64,000 nucleotides of DNA from Olsenella urininfantis (GCF_900155635.1 NZ_LT732540.1:1482003-1546002); one strand, 5' to 3'; shown: positions 9,155 to 17,110, counted from the stretch's first letter. A program made the numbers and translations. Notes: a model not told the origin generated them from the sequence alone.

Positions 9155-9652
9155 TTAGGCCTCGTACTTGCCCTCGCGCTCTTCGCGCGAGATGCCCACG
9201 AGCTTGTACTTGCGGGTCTTGCCCGTGGGGGTGACGTAGGAGATGGCGTCCCCCACGACGCGACCGATGAGGGCGGCACCCAGGGGTGACTCGTTGGAGA
9301 TCTCGTTCTTCAGGGAGTCCGTCTCGGTGGTGCCGACGATGGTGAAGGAGCGCTCCTTGCCCTTCTCGTCCTCGAGCTTGGCTGTTGCGCCCACGCCCAC
9401 GGCAAGGTCTGCCCCTGCCTCGACCACGCGGGCGGAGGCGAGGATGTGACGGATCTCGTTGATGCGGGACGCGTTCTGGGCCTGCTCCTCCTTGGCGGCG
9501 TCAAACTCCGCGTTCTCGGAGAGGTCGCCGAAGCCGCGTGCGTCCTTGAGGCGCTCGACTATCTCGTCGTTCTTTGCGCCCTCGCGGAACTCCAGCTCCT
9601 CGACGAGACGCCTGCGGCCTTCGGGGGTGAGGATGATTTCGTTGTTATCCAT
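9155..9652 (-). CDS. greA: Transcription elongation factor GreA
   Basis: Rescues backtracked RNA polymerase by stimulating transcript cleavage. The 165-aa product has the N-terminal coiled-coil with the acidic tip motif DLSENAEFDAAKEEQ and the C-terminal FKBP-like domain ending in SPLGAALIGRVVGD and TGKTRKYKL. Length is slightly above the 158 aa usual for the family. It follows the tatA-like gene by 36 bp on the same strand and precedes lysS, a pairing also common in other Gram-positive genomes. Confidence 0.96.
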   Translation of the reverse strand: MDNNEIILTPEGRRRLVEELEFREGAKNDEIVERLKDARGFGDLSENAEFDAAKEEQAQNASRINEIRHILASARVVEAGADLAVGVGATAKLEDEKGKERSFTIVGTTETDSLKNEISNESPLGAALIGRVVGDAISYVTPTGKTRKYKLVGISREEREGKYEA

Positions 9653-9688
9653 GCTGTGCCTTCTGTCTAGTGCCTGGCCTGGCGTGTC

Positions 9689-9997
9689 TTACTCGGAGAC
9701 GTGAAGCTTGGCGCCGCACTTGTGGCAGAACTCGTCCGCCTGAGCGTTCTTCTCGCCGCACTTGCTGCAGAAGACCATGGGGGCGTCAGAGTCCCCGTCG
9801 GAGGCGACCTTCTCCTCCTCGACGTCCTCAGCGGGCTGCTCGGAGGCGGACTCGTCGTCTCCGTCCATTCCCTCTCGGATGTTCTTGACCGTCTTGCCGA
9901 GGGACTTGCCCAGCTTGGGGAGGTTCTTGGGTCCAAAGACCAGAAGCGCAAGACCGAGGATGATGAGAAGTTCGAAGGGACCGAGTCCGGCGATCAT
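9689..9997 (-). CDS. tatA: TatA-like translocase subunit with C-terminal zinc ribbon
   Basis: Likely pore-forming subunit of the twin-arginine translocase. The 102-aa product starts with the typical short membrane helix (about residues 4-20), followed by FGPKNLPKLG and an amphipathic helix to about residue 42. An acidic linker comes next. Unusually, the protein ends in a zinc-ribbon pattern CxxC (77, 80) and CxxC (91, 94) in place of the plain charged tail of TatA. Tat substrates (GH3 enzymes with RRxFL leaders) are encoded near the right end of this window. No tatC is seen. A promoter-like TTGTGA/TATACT pair lies upstream. The role of the zinc ribbon is not known. Confidence 0.88.
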   Translation of the reverse strand: MIAGLGPFELLIILGLALLVFGPKNLPKLGKSLGKTVKNIREGMDGDDESASEQPAEDVEEEKVASDGDSDAPMVFCSKCGEKNAQADEFCHKCGAKLHVSE

Positions 9998-10060
9998 AGA
10001 TAGCCTCCAAGTGTGTCGTGAGCAGACGCTCTCGCCATAATGCGCAATCTCGCATCCGCT

Positions 10061-10090
10061 AGTATAGCCGAGGCTTGGTTTTACTCACAA
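10061..10090 (-). promoter_or_regulatory. Predicted sigma70-type promoter for tatA-greA
   Basis: On the minus strand TTGTGA (10085-10090) and TATACT (10061-10066) are separated by 18 bp, about 65 bp upstream of the tatA start. Confidence 0.5.
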
Positions 10091-10159
10091 TCTCTACCAG
10101 CATATTGGCAAAAACATGCGGCTGGGACGCCTGCGCGCGGCCTTGCGAGGGAGAAAAAG

Positions 10160-11035
10160 ATGTCGGTACGCCTCGTTGTTCTGCTGGCGGTGCTGGGCTG
10201 CGCAATTGACGCCGCCTTCCTCATGATGCCGAAGCTCCTTACCAGGCGAGGCGTCACCACGCGACGCACGCGCTTTGGGGTGGCCCTCGTCTTTGACGGG
10301 GAGAGCGTCGAGGGCGATGAGGTGCGCATGCTCAACGTCAACGGAACCTTTCAGAGCGTCAGCTACACGGCGGCGGGACGGCAATGCGACCTGGCATGCC
10401 TATACCACCAGTACTTCGCGGAGGTCATTGACGTTGCGGGGCTGCGCGCTGGAGGCGGGGAGGGCCTGAGCGCGCTGGTCATAGGGGGCGGGGGCTTCTC
10501 GTTTCCCAAATGGATGGTAAGCAGTCTCCCCTCAGCCCAAGTCGAGGTGGCAGAGATCGACCCCAAGATCATAGAGATTGCCCGGGAGTTCTTCTTCCTG
10601 GACGAGCTCGAGCGGCGGACCCACGCCGAGAGGGACGGACGGCTGCGCGTGAGCTGCTGCGACGGCTGGGCGCGCCTCGCGGCGGCGGGTGAGCGATGGG
10701 GGCTGGTCGTGAACGACGCCTTCTCGGGAAAGAGGCCGCTGGGACCGCTGGGGACCGTGACGGGAGCGCGGGCCATTCGCGAGCACCTGACGGATGATGG
10801 CATATACCTGGCAAACCTGATATCGCCGATGGAGGGCCGCAGGTCGCGCGTCATGCGCGAGACGCTTGCCGCATTTGGCCGGGAGTTCCCCTATGCGTAC
10901 CTGATTCCGGAACGTCCCGAGGAGCCAAGGAGGGCCGGCGACAACACGCTGGTGGCATCCATGCGCCCCCTGGGAATCGCCGCGCGCTATCGCGTGGGGG
11001 CGACAGGGGCGACGGTGGGGGGCTCGGTGGACTAA
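10160..11035 (+). CDS. Spermidine-synthase-like SAM-dependent membrane protein
   Basis: A 291-aa protein starting at ATG 10160, which has GAGGGAGAAAAAG just upstream; the longer frame has no support. An N-terminal membrane helix (about residues 4-22) is followed by a Rossmann methyltransferase/aminopropyltransferase-like domain with GGGGFSFP (nucleoside-binding loop), EIDPKIIEIAREFF and VNDAFSG. These resemble spermidine synthase (SpeE) homologues fused to membrane segments in actinobacteria. True polyamine synthesis is unproven; it could be a methyltransferase-like protein acting at the membrane. It stands alone on the plus strand, and its stop codon lies inside a 58-bp intergenic repeat. 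Confidence 0.78.
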   Translation: MSVRLVVLLAVLGCAIDAAFLMMPKLLTRRGVTTRRTRFGVALVFDGESVEGDEVRMLNVNGTFQSVSYTAAGRQCDLACLYHQYFAEVIDVAGLRAGGGEGLSALVIGGGGFSFPKWMVSSLPSAQVEVAEIDPKIIEIAREFFFLDELERRTHAERDGRLRVSCCDGWARLAAAGERWGLVVNDAFSGKRPLGPLGTVTGARAIREHLTDDGIYLANLISPMEGRRSRVMRETLAAFGREFPYAYLIPERPEEPRRAGDNTLVASMRPLGIAARYRVGATGATVGGSVD

Positions 11036-11156
11036 CGTGATGGTTGGCGGGTTTCTCGACCGAAAAGCGCGCGTTGACCCACCTGTAGCGGGCTTTCGGG
11101 TGGGCGAATGCGATGGTTGAGGAGCCTCTCGGCCGAAAAGCGCGCGTTGACCCACC
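11026..11156. repeat. Pair of 58-bp imperfect-palindrome repeats
   Basis: Units at 11026-11083 and 11099-11156, separated by 15 bp (73-bp period). Their right halves, ending in GCGCGTTGACCCACC, are identical over about 20 bases, and the segment CGAAAAGCGCGCG is shared. The left border of the first unit (GGTGGACTAACG) is degenerate and contains the stop codon of the preceding gene. Same family as at 1281-1487 and 49614-49744. Confidence 0.85.
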
Positions 11157-11179
11157 CGCAGGGGGGTCGGAGCTGGGCG

Positions 11180-11869
11180 CTAGCGCACGGAGAGCACGCG
11201 CAGCTCGGGGTCCGTCGACACCTCTTCGGAGTATGAGAGGACCACGTTGCGGGCCAGGTAGACCACCTCGCACTGCTTGAGCAGGGGTCGGCCGATCTCC
11301 ACGTCAAGGAGCTTCGAGATGCGCGCGTCGGCCACAAAGGGGCGGATGGAGCGCAGGCTGTGACTCATCGCATAGCCGCACTCATGCTCGATGTAGGAGA
11401 AGACTGAGCGCGTGAGGCAGGCACTGTCGAAGTCTTCGAACAGGCGCCTGGGGAGGTATGCGCTGTCCACTATGGTGGGTTCACCATCCACCAGGCGCTG
11501 TCGCTCGTAGTGGATGAGGGTCTCCCCCTCCCCCAGGCGGAAGATGTCGGACAGCTCGTTTGCCGGCACCTCCTCGAGGCGCAAGACCTTGCTCTCCACG
11601 GTCTTCCCGGCAGCGGCGTAGCGCTCCGTGAAGGACTGGATGTTGTACTGGCTGAAGAACTCTGGCGGGTTCACGAAGACGCCCGAGCCCTGGCGGCTGT
11701 GCACCAGCCCCTCCTGCTTGAGGCGGGCAACGGCCTTCTGGAGGGTGGGGCGACTCACGCCATAGCGCTCGCAGAGGACGCACTCGTTCTCAAGGGCGCC
11801 CCAGGAGGCATAGCTACCCGAAAGAATCTTTCCCCTGAGGTCCTGGTAAACGGCGTCTTGCTTGGTCAT
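11180..11869 (-). CDS. GntR family transcriptional regulator (HutC/UTRA type)
   Basis: A 229-aa one-component regulator. The N-terminal winged helix-turn-helix (VYQDLRGKILSGSY ... YGVSRPTLQKAVARL ... SRQGSGVFV) is followed by a UTRA effector-binding domain (LIHYERQRLVDGEPTIVDSAYLP). UTRA proteins generally sense small metabolites such as sugar phosphates or amino-acid derivatives; the ligand here cannot be read from the sequence. I start at ATG 11869. A GTG at 11881, closer to the upstream AAGGATGG, would add four residues. No gene on its strand is close enough to form an operon, so the target is unknown. Confidence 0.88.
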   Translation of the reverse strand: MTKQDAVYQDLRGKILSGSYASWGALENECVLCERYGVSRPTLQKAVARLKQEGLVHSRQGSGVFVNPPEFFSQYNIQSFTERYAAAGKTVESKVLRLEEVPANELSDIFRLGEGETLIHYERQRLVDGEPTIVDSAYLPRRLFEDFDSACLTRSVFSYIEHECGYAMSHSLRSIRPFVADARISKLLDVEIGRPLLKQCEVVYLARNVVLSYSEEVSTDPELRVLSVR

Positions 11870-12020
11870 TTGTGAGAGCACCCATCCTTGTACGAGAAAA
11901 GTAGTCTTATCAAATATAGGTGGGTGGGCCTTTTGCGGGCCGATCGGCTCGACCAGCGCGGCCGGATGCCATACGAACGGACGTCGTTTGGGCATATGCG
12001 GGTCCCGCACGCCAGATGGT

Positions 12021-12052
12021 AAAAGGCCGCCGGCGTAACGCCGGCGGCCTTC
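12021..12052 (-). terminator. Intrinsic terminator after tRNA-Pro
   Basis: A near-perfect hairpin (GGCCGCCGGCG / CGCCGGCGGCC) followed on the minus strand by TTTT lies 12 bp beyond the CCA end of tRNA-Pro. Confidence 0.85.
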
Positions 12053-12063
12053 TCGAAATCAGA

Positions 12064-12140
<77 letters not shown>

Positions 12141-12153
12141 TAGCGGGAACACT

Positions 12154-13038
12154 CTAGCAGATGAGGGCATCCAAACCAACAGTCTCGCAGGAACTTGACC
12201 ACCAATCCCCCACCGCGCGTGCCGCGCTGGCGATTCGCCTCGCCGCATGCCCATCCTCGCAGATGGCAAAGACGCAGCTTCCGGACCCAGTGAGCTGGCA
12301 GCCACGGACGCCACGCTGGCCCAGCAGCCACTCCTTCACCCGGGCGCCCTCTCCCACCAGTCGAAACGCTGCCGGTTCAAGGTTACTGTAGAGCAGGCTG
12401 GGTATCTCTTCTCGCCTTCCGGCCGCGAGCGCCCGGCAGATTGCCTCCGGCGAGCGCGGAGCCGTGGGATGGCGGTCGAACTCTGCATAGGCCTCGGGCG
12501 TTGAAACTCCCACGGACGGCATCACGAGCACCACGGGAAGGCCGCTCATGTCCGGAAACGCCCGCACGAGGTCATCGCCCGCGCCCGCAAGGTAGGAGGG
12601 CCGGGGATCGAGAAAGAAGGGGACGTCGGCACCCACCGAGCGCGCGACGCGCACCACGCGCTCGTCTCGCACGTCCTCGCCCCAGAGCGAGCAGAGCGCG
12701 CGGATGACCGCGGCGGCATCCGTAGAGGAGCCTCCCAGCCCGCCCTGGGCGGGCACGCGCTTCTCGACGAGAATCTCGTAGCGCTCCTCTCGGCCGAAGT
12801 CCGAGCAGAGGCGGCGCGCCGCCACCAGGGCAGTGTTCTTCTGGGGACTTGCGCCCACGTCCTGGGTCATGGACACGCTCAGGCCGGGGCAGCCCTCGCG
12901 GACGCGCACGACATCGGCCAGGCCGACCGCGATCATCACGGAGTCAACCCGGTGGTAGCGCCTCTCGTCCAATTGGTCATGGATCCCCAGGTGCAGGTTG
13001 AGCTTTGCCGGAGCGGCAAGCGTGACCTCGCGGCCCAT
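12154..13038 (-). CDS. ispE: 4-diphosphocytidyl-2-C-methyl-D-erythritol kinase
   Basis: Fourth step of the MEP pathway: phosphorylates the 2-hydroxyl of CDP-methylerythritol with ATP. The 294-aa product has the GHMP-kinase start APAKLNLHLGI, the ATP-binding loop PAQGGLGGSSTDAAA (about residues 96-110), DVPFFLDPR and the late GCQLTGSGSCVFAI motif. Length is normal. It starts 8 bp after the veg stop on the same strand; the veg-ispE pairing also occurs in Bacillus. Confidence 0.95.
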   Translation of the reverse strand: MGREVTLAAPAKLNLHLGIHDQLDERRYHRVDSVMIAVGLADVVRVREGCPGLSVSMTQDVGASPQKNTALVAARRLCSDFGREERYEILVEKRVPAQGGLGGSSTDAAAVIRALCSLWGEDVRDERVVRVARSVGADVPFFLDPRPSYLAGAGDDLVRAFPDMSGLPVVLVMPSVGVSTPEAYAEFDRHPTAPRSPEAICRALAAGRREEIPSLLYSNLEPAAFRLVGEGARVKEWLLGQRGVRGCQLTGSGSCVFAICEDGHAARRIASAARAVGDWWSSSCETVGLDALIC

Positions 13039-13046
13039 TGCCGGCG

Positions 13047-13337
13047 CTACTCCTCCACGGGAAACTCGAGCAGGCGCTCGCCCGTATCGAGGTCATAGAG
13101 CTCGACGGTGGAGGTGAGCACATCGACGTACTGATAGGACTGGCGAGCGGTGCGCCCGCGCCTCTCCTCGACCTCGACCACGAAGAGGGAGGGATGGGTG
13201 CCAACCAGGGTGCCCGTGCGCTCCACGATGCGAGAGCGGCCCATGTTGGCACGAACCTTGATGCGCCTGTCCTTCAGGCTGGCGAGCTCCTCGCGAATCT
13301 GGTCTATCCTGTTGACGGACGGGACTTCGGTCTCCAT
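13047..13337 (-). CDS. veg: Veg family protein
   Basis: A 96-aa small protein of the Veg (DUF1021) family, recognised by the segment RIREELASLKDRR-like helix followed by KVRANMGRSRIVERTGTLVGTHPSLFVVEVE, and by its position in front of ispE. In B. subtilis Veg stimulates biofilm formation; the molecular role is unclear. The ATG at 13337 has a strong SD (GGAGGT) seven bases upstream; the longer upstream frame has no such support. A TACAAT element lies about 64 bp upstream of the start. Confidence 0.9.
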   Translation of the reverse strand: METEVPSVNRIDQIREELASLKDRRIKVRANMGRSRIVERTGTLVGTHPSLFVVEVEERRGRTARQSYQYVDVLTSTVELYDLDTGERLLEFPVEE

Positions 13338-13400
13338 TGCAACCTCCAAGCAACGGCTGCAGACGCATGGTTTCCGCAGCCTGTCTCCATGCAACCGAAT

Positions 13401-13430
13401 ATTGTATGGCAGAGAAGGCGCATTCACGAA
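13401..13430 (-). promoter_or_regulatory. Possible promoter for veg-ispE
   Basis: On the minus strand TACAAT (13401-13406) is preceded 18 bp upstream by TTCGTG (13425-13430). The -10 match is good, the -35 weak. Confidence 0.4.
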
Positions 13431-13500
13431 AGATAGATACGATAGCACCCCTTAGCAGGCAACATGTGCCGCCTTAGGCACTCGTTGGAAAGGAGCGAGC

Positions 13501-14589
13501 ATGCATGACGATAGGGTCCAGAGGGTCCTTGACCAGCTGGATGTCCACGGCCTGACCCAGGCCCTCATCACCGACCCACTCTCCATCTGGTACCTGACGG
13601 GATACTACACCGAGCCCTACGAGCGCTTCCTGGCGCTCTATCTCTCGCAGGGGGATGGCGAGAGGCGCAGCGTGCTCTTTGCCAACCGCCTCTTCCCCGA
13701 CGCGAGCGGGGCCGCCCAGGAGCTGGTGGGGTTTGATGACACGGACGATCCCATCGCGCTGGTGCTCGCGCACGCGCAAGGCGAAGGCGTGCTGGGCGTT
13801 GACAAGGCGCTGAGCGCGCGGTGGCTGCTGCCCCTCATGGAGGCGGGGGCGGCCTCTGGCTATGCGATCGCGTCCGACGCGGTTGACGAGGTGCGCTCCA
13901 TCAAGTCCGCACGCGAGCAGGAGCTCATGCGCCAGGCGAGCGCAGTGAACGACCAGGCGATGGGCTGGCTGGTGCAGCAGCTGCGCGAGGGCGTGACGGA
14001 GCAGGACATTGCTGAGGGCCTGCTGGGCGCCTACCGAAGCCTGGGGGCGCAAGACCACTCCTTCTCGCCCATCGTGAGCTTTGGCGCGGCGGCAGCGGAC
14101 CCGCACCACGAGCCTGACCAGACCACCTTCCACAAGGGCGACATGGTCTTGTTTGACGTGGGATGCAAGCGCGACTGGTACTGCTCGGACATGACGCGCT
14201 GCTTCTTCACCGCAAGCCCCACCGCGCGCCAGCTTGAGGTGTACGAGGCGGTGCGGCGGGCCAACGAGGCGGCCGAGGCCGTCGTGCGCCCGGGAATGAC
14301 CTTCTCGGAGATAGACCTCACGGCACGCCGCGTGATCGAGGAGGCAGGATTCGGCCCCTACTTCACGCACAGGCTGGGGCATCAGATCGGCCTGCAGGAC
14401 CATGAGCCGGGAGACGTGAGTGCCACCCACCACGAGGCGGTGCGCCCTGGCCAGTGCTTCTCGATAGAGCCCGGCATCTACCTTCCTGGCGAGATGGGCG
14501 TCCGCATCGAGGACCTGGTCATTGTCACTGAGGACGGCTGCGAGGTCATCAACCACTACCCCAAGGAGCCCACGGTCCTGGAGGTCTAG
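13501..14589 (+). CDS. M24 family Xaa-Pro peptidase (aminopeptidase P type)
   Basis: Metallopeptidase that removes N-terminal residues preceding proline, probably cytosolic and used in peptide catabolism. The 362-aa product has an N-terminal creatinase-like domain (1-130) and a C-terminal pita-bread domain. All five metal ligands are visible: Asp219 and Asp230 (LFDVGCKRDWYCSDMTR), His294 (HRLGHQIGL), Glu323 (SIEPGIY) and Glu337 (VRIEDLV). The start has GGAAAGGAGCGAGC upstream. It is a single gene ending at a strong hairpin. It could equally be named pepP or pepQ; the sequence does not separate them. Confidence 0.92.
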   Translation: MHDDRVQRVLDQLDVHGLTQALITDPLSIWYLTGYYTEPYERFLALYLSQGDGERRSVLFANRLFPDASGAAQELVGFDDTDDPIALVLAHAQGEGVLGVDKALSARWLLPLMEAGAASGYAIASDAVDEVRSIKSAREQELMRQASAVNDQAMGWLVQQLREGVTEQDIAEGLLGAYRSLGAQDHSFSPIVSFGAAAADPHHEPDQTTFHKGDMVLFDVGCKRDWYCSDMTRCFFTASPTARQLEVYEAVRRANEAAEAVVRPGMTFSEIDLTARRVIEEAGFGPYFTHRLGHQIGLQDHEPGDVSATHHEAVRPGQCFSIEPGIYLPGEMGVRIEDLVIVTEDGCEVINHYPKEPTVLEV

Positions 14590-14610
14590 GGCACCTCGGT
14601 CGCACGCCAA

Positions 14611-14652
14611 GGGGCCGCCCGCACCATCGTCGGGTGCGGGCGGCCCCTCTTG
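14611..14652 (+). terminator. Intrinsic terminator between pepP-like gene and nagB
   Basis: A 14-bp perfect stem (GGGGCCGCCCGCAC and complement, 14611-14624 with 14634-14647) with a nine-base loop, followed by TCTTGTT on the plus strand. It lies between convergent genes, so it may stop transcription from both sides. Confidence 0.8.
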
Positions 14653-14683
14653 TTGCCGGGGGATGCGCTGAGCTCGCAGCCAG

Positions 14684-15421
14684 TTAGAGCCCCTCGGGGC
14701 ACTTGGACAGCGCCGCCTCGTCCGCGATGACGATGCAGTCCGGGTGCAGGCGCAGCGCCGAGGCGGGACAGCCCGGCTCGACGGGCCCGTAGCACATGGC
14801 GCGCACGGCATCCGCCTTGGCCTCACCGCTGGCGAGGACCAGCACGCGGCGGGCCTTCATGATGGTGCCGACACCCATGGTGTAGGCCTGGCGCGGCACG
14901 TCCTCCTCGCGCTCGAAGAGGCGGCTGTTCGCCCGGATGGTGCTCTCGGTGAGGTCAACGCAGTGCGTTCCCACGGGGAAGTCCGAGCAGGGCTCGTTGA
15001 AGCCGATGTGCCCGTTGTTGCCAATGCCCAAAAGCTGCAGGTCAACGTAGCCGGCGTTCTCGACCATATGGTCGTACTCCGCGCAGGCGGATGCGGCGTC
15101 GGGGTTGGAGCCATCGGGCACGTGCGTGTTGGCGGCCTTGATGTTCACGTGGTTGAAGAGCTGGTCTGCCATGAAGTAGTGGTAGCTCTGGGGGTCGTCG
15201 TGCGTGAGGCCGCGATACTCGTCCAGGTTGTAGGTGCTGACCTCGGAGAAGTCGATGGCCCCCTCACGGTTCAGCTCGATGAGGCGCTGGTAGCAGCCCA
15301 CGGGCGTGGTTCCCGTGGCAAGGCCCAAGACGGTCTTGGGGTCCAGGATGAGCTGGGCGGCGATGACGTCCGCGGCACGGCGGCTCATCTCCTCGTAGTT
15401 CTTGCAACGAATGGTCCTCAT
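14684..15421 (-). CDS. nagB: Glucosamine-6-phosphate deaminase
   Basis: Converts glucosamine 6-phosphate to fructose 6-phosphate and ammonia, feeding amino sugars into glycolysis. The 245-aa product shows the family signatures GLATGTTPVGCYQRL, YNLDEYRGL, the GIGNNGHIGFNEP active-site segment and a late GEAKADAV motif. The ATG has GGAGG five bases upstream. No nagA or transporter is adjacent. A TATAAT element about 60 bp upstream suggests its own promoter within the rdgB-nagB gap. Confidence 0.96.
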   Translation of the reverse strand: MRTIRCKNYEEMSRRAADVIAAQLILDPKTVLGLATGTTPVGCYQRLIELNREGAIDFSEVSTYNLDEYRGLTHDDPQSYHYFMADQLFNHVNIKAANTHVPDGSNPDAASACAEYDHMVENAGYVDLQLLGIGNNGHIGFNEPCSDFPVGTHCVDLTESTIRANSRLFEREEDVPRQAYTMGVGTIMKARRVLVLASGEAKADAVRAMCYGPVEPGCPASALRLHPDCIVIADEAALSKCPEGL

Positions 15422-15482
15422 GAATGCCTCCGCTACCTTTTGGCGTTGATCGTCTCGTGCTCCGCTATTTCCTCGGCACAGA

Positions 15483-15508
15483 ATTATACGTCAAATATGT
15501 ATTTACAA
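15483..15508 (-). promoter_or_regulatory. Probable nagB promoter
   Basis: A consensus TATAAT (15483-15488, minus strand) in an AT-rich patch just beyond the rdgB stop; TTGTAA at 15503-15508 is only 14 bp away, so the -35 assignment is uncertain. Confidence 0.5.
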
Positions 15509-16138
15509 TTTTGCCGCAAGGTCCTGAAGGGCGTGGAATCGGTGAGAGATTGCGTTCTTCTCCTCGGGCGAGAGCTCCGCCATGGTCCTTCCGGGAACGT
15601 CCGCGAGCTCGAAGAGGGGGTCGTAGCCAAAGCCGTTGCCGCCGCGGCGCTCGAAGCCGATGCGCCCCTCGCAGTCGCCCTCGCCGGCGATCGTCTCCTC
15701 ACCGTCCTCGTCGCGCACCACAAGCACCACAGACGAGTGGAAGCGTGCGCCGCGCCGCTCGACGGGAACGCCATCCAGCTCCCGGAGGAGCTTGTCGTTG
15801 TTGGCGTCATCGTTACCGTGCTCGCCGGCCCAGCGCGCCGAGAAGATGCCGGGAGCCCCGTCCAGGGCGTCAACGCACAGGCCGGAGTCGTCTGCAACGG
15901 CCATGGAGAGGCCCGTCTCGTCCAGCGCCGCGCGTGCCTTGATGAGGGCGTTGTCGAAGAAGGTGTCGCCGTCCTCCACAGGGTCGGGGTAGTCACCCAG
16001 CTCGCTCAGGGCAACGAAGCGCATGCCTCCCAGCGAGCGCGAGAGAATGGCCTCTATCTCGATGAGCTTATGGGCGTTGCCCGTTGCGACCACCACGGTG
16101 CGGGCGGGGTCGAGGGAGCCGGCGTCAGCAGGGGACAT
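15503..16138 (-). CDS. rdgB: Non-canonical purine NTP pyrophosphatase (RdgB/HAM1)
   Basis: House-cleaning enzyme that hydrolyses ITP, dITP and XTP to monophosphates. The 211-aa product contains the family hallmarks VVVATGNAHKLIEI, the metal site DTFFDNALIKA and AVADDSGLCVDAL, GGNGFGYDPLF and the terminal ISHRFHAL. The ATG at 16138 follows GAGAAAGGAAACCCC; the longer upstream frame overlaps the end of rph and has no support. It follows rph, a common pairing. Confidence 0.95.
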   Translation of the reverse strand: MSPADAGSLDPARTVVVATGNAHKLIEIEAILSRSLGGMRFVALSELGDYPDPVEDGDTFFDNALIKARAALDETGLSMAVADDSGLCVDALDGAPGIFSARWAGEHGNDDANNDKLLRELDGVPVERRGARFHSSVVLVVRDEDGEETIAGEGDCEGRIGFERRGGNGFGYDPLFELADVPGRTMAELSPEEKNAISHRFHALQDLAAKL

Positions 16139-16172
16139 GGGGTTTCCTTTCTCGCGTCTTCGCTGCAAGGCC

Positions 16173-16922
16173 CTAGACGCCAAAGCCCGTGAGTTCGGCC
16201 TGGGCCTGGATGAGTTGGCGGATGCCCTGCTCGCCTAGGTCGAGCAGGGCATTGAGCTGGTCGCGGCTGATCGTGGAGCGCTCGCCGGTGCCCTGCACCT
16301 CAACTATGCCGCCCCCGCCGGTTGCCACCAGGTTCATGTCCACGTCGGCATGCGAGTCCTCAGGGTAGTCGAGGTCAAGCAGGGGTCGGCCGGCGACCAT
16401 GCCCATGCTGATGGCCGCCACCTGGTCCGTGAGCGGAAGGCGCTTTATCTTGTCCTGGCGCACATAGGACATGAGGGCGTCGTGCAGGGCCACCCAGGCA
16501 CCCGTGACGGAGGCAGTGCGCGTGCCGCCGTCCGCCTGGATGACGTCGCAGTCGCAGGTGACGGTGAGCTCCCCCAGGCGCCTCAGGTCGACCACGGCGC
16601 GCAGGCTGCGGCCAATGAGGCGCTCTATCTCCATCGAGCGTCCCTTGCGCCCCTTTTGCTCACGGCGCGAGCGGGTGCTGGTGGAGGCGGGGAGCATGGC
16701 GTACTCGGCCGTGACCCATCCCGCATGCTGCCCCTTGCGCCAGGAGGGAACGCCCTCCTCGATGCAGGCGGTGCAGAGCACACGCGTGTCTCCAAACTCC
16801 GCGAGGCAGGAGCCGTCCGCGTTCTTCATAACGTCGTTGGTAAGCTTGACGGGCCTGAGCTCGTCTGCGGCACGACCAAATGAGCGCTGTTGCCTCGCGC
16901 CGCCACACTCCTGAGCAGACAT
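16173..16922 (-). CDS. rph: Ribonuclease PH
   Basis: Phosphorolytic 3'-5' exonuclease that trims tRNA 3' ends. The 249-aa product has GSCLAEFGDTRVLCTA, the phosphate-binding RSRREQKGRKGRSMEIERLIGR-like region (key Arg/Lys residues present), CDVIQADGGTRTASVTGA and DLDYPEDSHADVDMN. I start at ATG 16922: the upstream ATG at 16934 overlaps the GGAGG that serves this start. It sits directly beneath tRNA-Val and its terminator, so some expression may come from readthrough. Confidence 0.95.
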   Translation of the reverse strand: MSAQECGGARQQRSFGRAADELRPVKLTNDVMKNADGSCLAEFGDTRVLCTACIEEGVPSWRKGQHAGWVTAEYAMLPASTSTRSRREQKGRKGRSMEIERLIGRSLRAVVDLRRLGELTVTCDCDVIQADGGTRTASVTGAWVALHDALMSYVRQDKIKRLPLTDQVAAISMGMVAGRPLLDLDYPEDSHADVDMNLVATGGGGIVEVQGTGERSTISRDQLNALLDLGEQGIRQLIQAQAELTGFGV

Positions 16923-16935
16923 GGCGCCCTCCATA

Positions 16936-16960
16936 CAAAAGAGGGCCCCGCGTGGGGCCC
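16936..16960 (-). terminator. Intrinsic terminator after tRNA-Val
   Basis: Hairpin GGGCCCC / GGGGCCC (16943-16960) followed on the minus strand by TCTTTTG, 14 bp beyond the tRNA end and immediately in front of the rph SD. Confidence 0.75.
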
Positions 16961-16973
16961 GTCACGGTGACAA

Positions 16974-17049
16974 TGGTGGGCGATGAGGGGTTCGAACCCC
17001 CGACCTTGTGCGTGTAAAGCACCTGCGCTAGCCACTGCGCCAATCGCCC
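16974..17049 (-). tRNA. tRNA-Val (TAC)
   Basis: 76 nt with encoded CCA. Acceptor arms GGGCGAT and ATCGCCC pair; the anticodon loop TTTACAC gives anticodon TAC; the T-loop GGTTCGAACC is canonical. Confidence 0.96.
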
Positions 17050-17098
17050 AGGGTGCAGAGAGTGTAGCACGTACGCCCCAGGGGAGAGGGGCGGGTCG

Positions 17099-17104
17099 TA
17101 TACT
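17099..17104 (+). promoter_or_regulatory. murE: -10 element directly in front of murE
   Basis: TATACT, in a TCGTATACT context, ends six bases before the murE ATG, so a start of transcription six to eight bases downstream would fall on or next to the initiation codon. No good -35 is seen. Confidence 0.5.
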
Positions 17105-17110
17105 GTACGC

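Noticed and set aside
4165-9158. Long plus-strand open frames opposite clpC, lysS and greA
   Set aside because: High GC leaves the opposite strand open. Translations are low-complexity and lack domains, while the minus-strand frames carry clear family motifs.
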